Source of the DNA: an uncultured bacterium
Lineage (GTDB): Bacteria; Verrucomicrobiota; Kiritimatiellia; CAIVKH01
Direction: 5' to 3'
Length of the DNA stretch: 53,000 nucleotides
Assembly: GCA_903906425.1 (NCBI GenBank)
Contig: CAIVKH010000047.1
Span: 1 to 53,000, forward strand
The position numbers and the translations under genes are program-made. Within the stretch, counting starts at the first letter, position 1. Every line of letters starts with the position of its first letter. Under the pieces are notes generated by a model. That model worked only from the letters and a program-made list of their open reading frames with translations, was not told the origin of the DNA and searched no databases. Of the stretch, positions 43,375 through 50,192 are shown in pieces.

Positions 43375-44526
43375 CTATTTCTTCTGCATCTGGCCGACGA
43401 CAAGACCGTAGATCGGATCAACGATGACTTCATTGCCATACGGATTCAGATGTCCGTCGTGCCGCCAGAAAACTTTCCGTTTGCCCGCCGCGGCCAGCGC
43501 GGGTTCGAGCGGCACGAAAGGAACATCGTTCGTCTTGCACCAGCTTTCGAGCCAGCGCGCGGGCTGCATCGGGTCCATGCCCGCGCCGCCGCCTTTCATC
43601 ATTTGCTGCTGGCCGAGATCGCCAATTGCCTGCGGGCCGGAAAGCCCCGCGACGAGCAGCGGCGCGCCGTTCTGGGCGCACTCGGCTTTCAGCTTCGCCA
43701 GCAATTCCGCGGTGTGCGCGTAGGCCTGCTGCCAGACCGGTTCGAGCGGCACGCGATAGACGCCGAGTTCGGGGCTGATGATGTCGGATTTCTTCAGCTC
43801 GCTCGTGAACCGGTAGAGATGATTCGCATAAAACGACGTGAACGCCTCCGCAAGTAATCCGTTCAATCGAGAATGGCGGAAGATGAACACGCGCTCAAAG
43901 AACGCGATCTTTTTCGGCGCGATGATTCTCTTGTACAGCTCGGCAAACTTGCCCGCGTCCTTGAAGGTCTCCGGCCAGTTCTCCATGAAATCGTTTCCGC
44001 AGAAAAAAAGCAGCAGCGTCGCGTCGGGTTTATAAACCGGCGCGAGGTCGGTCACATATTTCGTCTCTTTCTCCTGCGCCTGGTTTCCCTGCCCGCACGC
44101 AATGACTTCGTAGTCGCCGCGGCCCAGCGGATTTTCTTTCTTCAGCTTTGCGTCGAGCCGGCGGAAGAACGCCGTTTCGAGAGGGCAGCTCAACGCCGCG
44201 ATATACGAATCGCCAATGACCATCAGACGAAACGTGTCCGGCTTCGCGCGCTCCGGCGCGTGCTCGATGTCGTGAAAATTCCGGCTGTTCATTTTCACCG
44301 GCGTCGCAAAATCCGAAAACATCCCGTCGAGATAACCGCGATAAACGAACTCGCCGCCCGGCTCGATGCGATACGTCTTCCGCATCGCCGGCGTCAGGAT
44401 GTCCGGCGGCCGGTAGCCGATGGCCCGCAACCCGATTTCACCGACAATCGCCACGAACGCGAAACTGAAAAGCAGCAAGCCAAGTTTCGCTTTCCATGTT
44501 GGCTTTTTCTCTTCCGGTTCGTCCAT
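43375..44526 (-). CDS. Membrane-anchored SGNH-hydrolase-like protein
   Basis: 383 residues with one N-terminal membrane segment (about 14-34, LGLLLFSFAFVAIVGEIGLR). SGNH blocks: LMVIGDSYIAALSC (Ser), ACGQGNQAQE (Gly), FFCGNDFMENW (Asn), and a terminal RHDGHLNPYGNE (Asp/His). This layout resembles the AlgJ/DltD-type or polysaccharide O-acetyl-transfer/esterase proteins of the envelope. The substrate is unknown, but it is near surface polysaccharide genes. Start ATG 44526 directly follows a palindrome pair. Confidence 0.85.
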   Translation of the reverse strand: MDEPEEKKPTWKAKLGLLLFSFAFVAIVGEIGLRAIGYRPPDILTPAMRKTYRIEPGGEFVYRGYLDGMFSDFATPVKMNSRNFHDIEHAPERAKPDTFRLMVIGDSYIAALSCPLETAFFRRLDAKLKKENPLGRGDYEVIACGQGNQAQEKETKYVTDLAPVYKPDATLLLFFCGNDFMENWPETFKDAGKFAELYKRIIAPKKIAFFERVFIFRHSRLNGLLAEAFTSFYANHLYRFTSELKKSDIISPELGVYRVPLEPVWQQAYAHTAELLAKLKAECAQNGAPLLVAGLSGPQAIGDLGQQQMMKGGGAGMDPMQPARWLESWCKTNDVPFVPLEPALAAAGKRKVFWRHDGHLNPYGNEVIVDPIYGLVVGQMQKK

Positions 44527-44536
44527 TTGATTATTT

Positions 44537-44583
44537 TTCCAATCAGTGGAATTTATCTTTCACGTGTTTTCCAGTCATTGGAA
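44537..44583. repeat. Palindrome pair, locus 14 (both units imperfect)
   Basis: Units at 44537 (TTCCAATCAGTGGAA) and 44569 (TTCCAGTCATTGGAA), 32 bp apart, with an AT-rich spacer. Each has one arm mismatch, yet the spacing is kept. Confidence 0.9.
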
Positions 44584-44596
44584 ATTTCGATTCGCG

Positions 44597-45016
44597 CTAG
44601 TTCAGACGGCTCTCAATGTCGGCAATTATGGTTCGTTCCATTTCTTCGACCCGCGTTTTCCTCTGCATCGGAAGGCGAAAAATGGGCACGATTCTTGTCC
44701 GCTCGAATCGCACAGAAAGTTTTGTGTTCTTCTCATCCAGTTTTTGTGCGCGGATGGAGGTCACAGTTCCACTCATTGACAAGAACGGCTCATAGATTAT
44801 GCGCAGCTTGAAATATTTCGCAGTGTCGACTTTTTCAACTTCCATTCCTTTCGCGTCGGTCATGGCGTATTTCGACGCCTGTATTGACGAAGCAACGCGC
44901 TGAAAGTCGTTCGGAAGTGTTTTAGTTGTCGCACAGCCCGTGAGCAGCAATGCAAGCGTGGCACAATATGCGGCCAGCGTTATTGAGATCACGACTATCC
45001 GCCATTTCTTTTTCAT
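44597..45016 (-). CDS. Small lipoprotein of unknown function
   Basis: 139 residues from ATG 45016, overlapping the HAD gene stop as ATGA. A lipoprotein signal ends in LLLTGC (Cys28). The mature part of about 110 residues is mixed alpha/beta with repeated charged strands (TKLSVRFERTRIVPIF), and I recognise no family. Co-translation with the phosphatase gene suggests a single transcript; a functional link is not apparent. Confidence 0.75.
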   Translation of the reverse strand: MKKKWRIVVISITLAAYCATLALLLTGCATTKTLPNDFQRVASSIQASKYAMTDAKGMEVEKVDTAKYFKLRIIYEPFLSMSGTVTSIRAQKLDEKNTKLSVRFERTRIVPIFRLPMQRKTRVEEMERTIIADIESRLN

Positions 45017-45705
45017 TCGTTCGTTCCGTTCAATCCAAGCAGAGCACGAACTTCGCGCGCCTCGTTGAGATTTGCCGCGATCCAATCCGGTTTGTCGTGC
45101 GCCATTTTTTTCGCCGCGAACGTCGTCGCGAGTGCAAGGCATGGGCAGCCGGCTTTGCGTGCGGCGATGATACCGTGCGGCGAGTCCTCGACGACGAGGC
45201 ACTGTGCGGGCGCGAGACCGAGCTTCGCCGACGCGGTCAGAAAAATTTCCGGGTCGGGCTTCGCGTGCGTGATGTCGGTGCCCGTCACGATCGCATCAAA
45301 ATAGTTGGGCGGAAGATCGATCGCCGCGAGCGCGCCGTCGAGTTTCACGCGGTCCGCGCTGGTGGCAACGGCGGTTTTCAGTCCGCGTTTCCGGCAGGCA
45401 AAAACAAATTCCCGCGCGCCGGGCGTGGGCTGCAATTTGCCGGGGATCATTTCGAGATACATCGCGTAGAGCCGGTCCTTGTCGTCGGCGAAGCGGCGCG
45501 CAATTCCGTATTGTTCGGCGACTCCGCCGAGGTAGCGCTTTTCGCCGGTGCCGACAAACGGCGCGAAATCGTGCGGCTCAACGTTCACGCCGTAGCGCTC
45601 GGCGAAAAGCCGGCACGCCGCGATGGCGAGCATCGGCTCTGAATCGCAAAGTACTCCGTCCATGTCGAACAGCACGGCGAGAATTTTTTTGTCAGCTGAT
45701 TTCAT
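45013..45705 (-). CDS. HAD-superfamily hydrolase (beta-phosphoglucomutase-like)
   Basis: 230 residues from ATG 45705 with a GAAAGGAAC ribosome site. HAD motif I is LFDMDGVLCDSE, motif II is VATSADR, motif III is the Lys in ITHAKPDPEIF, and motif IV is VVEDSPHGIIAARKAG. The small helical cap after motif I is the subclass I type found in beta-phosphoglucomutases and sugar-phosphate phosphatases. The exact substrate is not decided. The downstream lipoprotein overlaps its stop codon. Confidence 0.92.
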   Translation of the reverse strand: MKSADKKILAVLFDMDGVLCDSEPMLAIAACRLFAERYGVNVEPHDFAPFVGTGEKRYLGGVAEQYGIARRFADDKDRLYAMYLEMIPGKLQPTPGAREFVFACRKRGLKTAVATSADRVKLDGALAAIDLPPNYFDAIVTGTDITHAKPDPEIFLTASAKLGLAPAQCLVVEDSPHGIIAARKAGCPCLALATTFAAKKMAHDKPDWIAANLNEAREVRALLGLNGTNE

Positions 45706-45732
45706 CGTTCCTTTCGCGCGCCGGAAAGCTTT

Positions 45733-45780
45733 TTCCAATGATTGGAAATTACCGGCCCCGACTTTTTCCAATCATTGGAA
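45733..45780. repeat. Palindrome pair, locus 15, partly coding
   Basis: Perfect copies at 45733 (central G) and 45766 (central C), 33 bp apart. The 45766 copy and part of the spacer are translated as the final residues of the glycosyltransferase; the 45733 copy lies between its stop and the HAD gene. Confidence 0.95.
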
Positions 45781-47038
45781 GTTTTGCAAGCAGGCGGGCG
45801 ACCGGCGAGTCGTTGATTTTGCGCAATTGCTCCTGAAGCTCGGAAACCTGGCCGTGGGCGGCGGCGAGTTCGCGCTGGAGGATCGCGTTGTCGCGCTGGA
45901 GCGGCACGAGGTTGTGTTCGGACCGGTCGGCCAGCTCGCGTTTCAGGCGCTCGATCCCATCGCTGAGCATCTCGGTTTGCGCAAGCTGGCGGGACATTTC
46001 CTCGTGGAAGCGGAGCGTGTCGGCGAACGTGTTCATCGCGCGGATGTAGTCGGCGGCGGCGCGCATCTCGGCCTCGGGGCCCGGCGAACCGACACGCATG
46101 TGCTCGGTGATCGTCTCCTGCGCGAGGGCGAGAATTCCCATCGTCATGTCGTCGAGACTGGCGACATCGCGGATGCAGCGGGAAACATCGCGCGCGTCCT
46201 TGGCGTCATATTTTTGGATTTCGGCGAGAACATGATCGGCATCGAGTTTGTGGCGGATGGCGCGGCGGCCGAAATTCATCCGGCGCAGCTCGGGCCAGTT
46301 CTGCGAGGTGACAATGCCGCCGAGCTTGCCATAATCGCACATGATGACGGCGCAGCCGGTGGTCATGGCTTCAAGCGCACAGCGGGCCTTGGCGAAGACG
46401 ATGTCGAAGCGGCGCAGGATTTCTTCCGGACGTGAGACGATCTGGCCGCCAGCCTCGCCGATGACATCAAGCGTGATGCCCGCGCGATCGCAGGCGGCGC
46501 GGATGACGCCGAGGCCGCTGGCTTCGTTGATGTGATTGCTGAACACGGCCGCGCGTTCCGGTTTTTCGGGCAGCGGAAGATCGCGCGGCTGGAAGCGGTC
46601 GAGATCAACGCCGTTACAAATCAGGCGGACGCGATCCTCGGCGATGCCCTTCTGGCTGACGATCCAGTCGCGGACGGTTTCGTCAACGGCGACATAGCGG
46701 CGCAGGCGCGGAAATTTCGGCGGATCGGCCGTCCAGACTTCCCACGCGTGGCAGATGAAGATGGCCGGCACGGCGGGAAACTGGAGCAGCGCGCACATCG
46801 TGTCGGGGTGCGTGTTGCCGATGATGACATCGGGCGGCGCGGTGATGTTGCGCAGATCGTCGGTGACCGGGATCGTGGCGCTGCGCAATTCGTCCGCGAC
46901 CTCGCCGAGTTCGGGCGAATAGACGACGGGATGCTGTCCGCGGCGGAACAGGCTCCACGCCAGGTCGCGAACATACATCACCGAACCGCGGCGGCCGGCC
47001 ATCGTGAAATTCGTGATCAGGATTCGAAGCGGTTTCAT
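45749..47038 (-). CDS. Glycosyltransferase (GT-B fold) with a coiled-coil tail
   Basis: 429 residues from ATG 47038. The N-terminal half is a GT-B acceptor domain (RILITNFTMAGRRGSVMYVRDLAWSL, in two parts: a GRRG loop and YVRDL). The second half has VRLICNGVDLDRFQPRD and the donor-site region CALEAMTTGCAVIMCDYG with the EAM acidic residue. Residues about 330-415 are a coiled coil (RLKRELADRSEHNL). The last ten residues, LPMIGKSRGR, come from the palindrome repeat. Likely acts in surface polysaccharide synthesis with the sugar transferase upstream. Confidence 0.85.
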   Translation of the reverse strand: MKPLRILITNFTMAGRRGSVMYVRDLAWSLFRRGQHPVVYSPELGEVADELRSATIPVTDDLRNITAPPDVIIGNTHPDTMCALLQFPAVPAIFICHAWEVWTADPPKFPRLRRYVAVDETVRDWIVSQKGIAEDRVRLICNGVDLDRFQPRDLPLPEKPERAAVFSNHINEASGLGVIRAACDRAGITLDVIGEAGGQIVSRPEEILRRFDIVFAKARCALEAMTTGCAVIMCDYGKLGGIVTSQNWPELRRMNFGRRAIRHKLDADHVLAEIQKYDAKDARDVSRCIRDVASLDDMTMGILALAQETITEHMRVGSPGPEAEMRAAADYIRAMNTFADTLRFHEEMSRQLAQTEMLSDGIERLKRELADRSEHNLVPLQRDNAILQRELAAAHGQVSELQEQLRKINDSPVARLLAKLPMIGKSRGR

Positions 47039-47154
47039 GAGCGCGCACAATTCATGGCGACAATCTAGTTTCCCGCGGCGGAAAACGGAAAAGAAAAAAG
47101 GCGGCGCGTACGGGCTCTACGGTTTCCCTGGCGGGCGCGGCGCGCGCGCCGGCG

Positions 47155-48570
47155 TCAGTAGGCGTTCTTGTTCGCGAAGATCGTCCGCGCGACGATCTTG
47201 AAGTCGAACGACAGCGACCAGTTTTCCAGATAGTACAAATCGTATTTGATCCGCTCGTTGATGCTCGTGTCGCCGCGCAGGCCGTTGATTTGCGCCCAGC
47301 CGGTGATGCCCGGCTTCGAGACGTGCCGCCACATGTAGCGCTCGATGTCGTCGCGAAACTGCTCCACGAATTCCGGCTGCTCCGGCCGCGGGCCGACGAT
47401 GCTCATGTCGCCCTTCAGCACGTTCCAGAATTGCGGCATCTCGTCGATGTTCCACCTGCGCAGAAACGCGCCGACCGGCGTGCGGCGCGGATCGTTCTCC
47501 ACCGTCCATTTGCTGCCGTTCTGCCCGTGCGCGTCCGCGCGCATCGTGCGCAGTTTCCAGATGCGGAAGTGCCGGCCCTTTTCGCCGCAGCGCTCCTGCG
47601 AATAAAAGACAGGCCCCCGCGAAGTCACCTTGATCGCGACGGCCGCGAGGACGACCGGCAGCGAAAAAATCAGAAGCCCCGCCGCCGCGCCGGCGATGTC
47701 CTCGATCCGCTTCAGGCTGCGGTTCCAGAAAAAATCCAGCGGCCACTTGCTCACGCCGAGCAGCGGAATGCCGTCGAGCGTCTGCACGCCCACGCGGCTG
47801 GTCAGCAGGCTGAACATGTCCGGCACCATGTGAAATTCCGCCAGGTGCCGCTCGCAATCCACGACGATCCCGCTGAGCGTTTCGTGGTCCAGCCGCGACG
47901 GGTTTGCGAGGATGACCTCGTCCACATTTCCCTTTTCGAGCAGCGCGGCCAGCCCGTCCACGCCGCCCCCGACCAGCGCCGGCGGAATTTCCGGCGCGGG
48001 CACGGAGCCATCGGTCCGCAAATACGCGAGGATGTTCGCCCGCCGGCGCGGCTCGCCGTGCAGCGTTTCCGTCAGCCGCGCCGCGATGTGGTTTGTGCCG
48101 AGGATGACGACGTTCTTTTTATCCGCCTGATATTTCGCCCAGTGCCGCTCCAGCTGGTGCAGAATGTTCCGCTCGATGAGCACAAACACCGTGATCGTCA
48201 GAAACGACAGCCCGACCACGAGCCGGGAGAACGCGATGTCTGTTTCGCGCGGGATCAGGAACGTGGCCGCCATTCCCGCCAGCATCGTCAGCCCGCACGC
48301 ACGAACGAGGCGCGGAATCTTGTCAATGAAGTGCCCGTACTGCGGCCGCACATAAAGTTCCAGCGACCGGAAAAGCACCAGCGAAACCAGCGCCATGATG
48401 CCGCCCGCATAAAGATAAATGTCCTGCGGCGGCCTCGCCTGGTGCAGCGGGATCAGCCCGCTGTCGAAGCGCAGCCACACCGCCAGCATGAAGCCGGCGA
48501 AAACGGCGACGGCATCCGCCGCCACCGCCAGCGTACTGCACATCACATCAAAACTGTCCCGCGCTCGCAT
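47155..48570 (-). CDS. Exopolysaccharide-initiating sugar-1-phosphate transferase (WcaJ-like)
   Basis: 471 residues from ATG 48570 (TTG at 48582 is less likely). Four N-terminal membrane helices, a CoA-binding-like middle domain (NVVILGTNHIAARL), another helix, then the bacterial sugar-transferase domain: KRIEDIAGAAAGLL, GPVFYSQERCGEKGR, IWKLRTMRADA, DEMPQFWNVLKGDMSIVGPRP and KPGITGWAQINGLRG. It transfers a sugar phosphate to undecaprenyl phosphate, starting a repeat unit. It heads the run with the glycosyltransferase; the rhamnose genes 8 kb away may serve the same polymer. Confidence 0.95.
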   Translation of the reverse strand: MRARDSFDVMCSTLAVAADAVAVFAGFMLAVWLRFDSGLIPLHQARPPQDIYLYAGGIMALVSLVLFRSLELYVRPQYGHFIDKIPRLVRACGLTMLAGMAATFLIPRETDIAFSRLVVGLSFLTITVFVLIERNILHQLERHWAKYQADKKNVVILGTNHIAARLTETLHGEPRRRANILAYLRTDGSVPAPEIPPALVGGGVDGLAALLEKGNVDEVILANPSRLDHETLSGIVVDCERHLAEFHMVPDMFSLLTSRVGVQTLDGIPLLGVSKWPLDFFWNRSLKRIEDIAGAAAGLLIFSLPVVLAAVAIKVTSRGPVFYSQERCGEKGRHFRIWKLRTMRADAHGQNGSKWTVENDPRRTPVGAFLRRWNIDEMPQFWNVLKGDMSIVGPRPEQPEFVEQFRDDIERYMWRHVSKPGITGWAQINGLRGDTSINERIKYDLYYLENWSLSFDFKIVARTIFANKNAY

Positions 48571-48631
48571 GGGCAGACACAATAGACGCCACCGGCCCGC
48601 GAAACAAGCGGCCGGAAAAACGCGTCACAAT

Positions 48632-48678
48632 TTCCAATCATTGGAAACCTGCGCCGCGAAGATTTCCAACCATTGGAA
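48632..48678. repeat. Palindrome pair, locus 16
   Basis: Copies at 48632 (perfect) and 48664 (TTCCAACCATTGGAA), 32 bp apart, 62 bp upstream of the sugar transferase start. A lone decayed copy (TTCCAAACATTGGTC) sits at 49033. Confidence 0.93.
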
Positions 48679-49128
48679 AAAACTGGGAGCGGTGGCGTCC
48701 CGCCGCCGCAGTAATCATCTTCAATTCGCGTTTGTGGTCCCGGCTTCAGCCGGTCTTCCTGCGACGCGGGAATCAACACCGCGCTTCGCGTCACCGCACG
48801 CCCCGTATCGCGCAGCAATCCCGCGGCCCTCCACGCCAATCGCGAAAAGCCGCATCCAAATCGAATCATCTCCGCCGTTAATCAAATGAAATCCCGGCCT
48901 AATCAAACCATCTCCAGCCCTCATCAAGCCGGGTTTCGCCTGCATCCTTGCGACTCCGCCGCCAATCCCGCGCGCCTGCCGCTCATCAAATGAAATCGGC
49001 CGCACTTTCGCGGGAAATCTGTTCATTTTCCTTTCCAAACATTGGTCATTGAATCTCCATCTCCCTTGATTCCGTGTTGAAAAATATGCCCGTCCATCAG
49101 CGGCTTAATATTTCTTCAAAAAAATGCT
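48679..49128. other. Gene-free stretch of about 450 bp
   Basis: No convincing gene. The 13-mer ATCAAATGAAATC occurs twice (48881 and 48984). One degenerate palindrome lies at 49033-49047. Composition falls towards the right end, marking the border of the lower-GC terminal region. Confidence 0.5.
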
Positions 49129-49157
49129 TGTCATCATATACGCGCTCTCCATACTGC
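49129..49157 (+). promoter_or_regulatory. Candidate promoter for the hypothetical gene at 49221
   Basis: TTGTCA is followed, after about 17 bases, by ATACTG. It lies about 65 bp before the gene, in AT-rich DNA. Match by eye only. Confidence 0.35.
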
Positions 49158-49220
49158 GCCCCCAGATGCGTTTGAAGGAGTTGTAATCAGGTCAAAAATA
49201 AAGCAGGAGGCCGCTTTACC

Positions 49221-49940
49221 ATGGCAGACACAAACACACCCACACCGGCGCCCGAGCCCGGAAAAAAGACGAAGAAACGAGTTTACGGCGACATCGACAA
49301 GGAAGCCGTCACCAACATCAAACTCGCCGAGGACGTCTGCGAAGCCGCCTCCGACGAAGACAACGTCGCGCCACTCCAGGCCGAGGAAGTCACACCCAAA
49401 GTTGTCGCCGGCCTATTGAGCCGCTGCGACGCCGCCCGCAAACTCGCCACCAAAGTTGTCGAAACCAAGAAGGCCAAAGAGACCACCACCCGCGACGAAG
49501 AAAAATCCTTCGAAGCCCTCATGCCACTCGTCCGCGATGCCCAAGGCCGCGCGAAAAGAAAGTTCGAAGGCAACAAAGAAAAGCTCGCCGCCTACCGTAT
49601 CGGTAAAAACAACCTCGGCCACAACCGCGAAGAATTCGAGCAGGACGCCGACACCATCGTCACCCTTGCCGGGCAGGACGCCCTTCCCGGCATGACCCCC
49701 GAAAAACTCGTCAGCCTCGCCGCCGCCCTGAAGACATGGAAAGACGCCGACGCCGCCCAGAAGCGCGCCGAAAAAATCCAGACGGCCGCCATCGACGCCT
49801 TGGAAACCGCCGTCGCGGAAATCAACACGATCCGCCGCGACATCCAGCGCGCCGCCGATTTAATCTGGCCCTACACCGTGAAGGCGAACGCCGCGACCCG
49901 CCGCACCTTCGGCCTCCCGCCAGACAAGCCGATGGCTTGA
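49221..49940 (+). CDS. Verrucomicrobial-type helical hypothetical protein
   Basis: 239 residues with a strong GCAGGAGG ribosome site before ATG 49221. The first 20 residues are Pro/Lys-rich; the rest is mostly alpha-helical and coiled-coil-like (charged heptads around residues 70-150 and 170-215). The ending VKANAATRRTFGLPPDKPM resembles a family of hypothetical proteins that I recall as multi-copy in Verrucomicrobia; this cannot be checked here. No signal peptide, no enzymatic motif. Codon use is even and strongly C-ending, unlike the KaiC-type gene that follows 252 bp later. Confidence 0.75.
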   Translation: MADTNTPTPAPEPGKKTKKRVYGDIDKEAVTNIKLAEDVCEAASDEDNVAPLQAEEVTPKVVAGLLSRCDAARKLATKVVETKKAKETTTRDEEKSFEALMPLVRDAQGRAKRKFEGNKEKLAAYRIGKNNLGHNREEFEQDADTIVTLAGQDALPGMTPEKLVSLAAALKTWKDADAAQKRAEKIQTAAIDALETAVAEINTIRRDIQRAADLIWPYTVKANAATRRTFGLPPDKPMA

Positions 49941-50192
49941 TGCGTTCCGTAGTTCGCCAGCAGCCGCAAACGCGCGGCATCCTGATCGGATGAATTCGTT
50001 CGATAGCTTTATCTGGCCGCTGGCTTTGTCATGGAGCATCTTTCGCTTTCATCACCGCGCATCCCGGATCGGACACAATACGCATGAAATCCGACATCCG
50101 ACCAATTCATATGAAAGGATGGGCGATCTGCGCACCCCTGATCCTTGATCCCGCAAGGCACTCACCCTTCTCAAAGGAGATCGACACCACCC

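Noticed and set aside
2033..48678. CRISPR array reading of the evenly spaced palindromes
   Set aside because: Units are 15 bp with 17-bp spacers, there are only two to four per locus, the spacers share a GC-rich core, and no cas gene is in the window.
2033..48678. Palindromes as ordinary Rho-independent terminators
   Set aside because: Units are AT-balanced with at most a short stem and no T run, occur in divergent gaps and inside genes, and always come as a phased pair.
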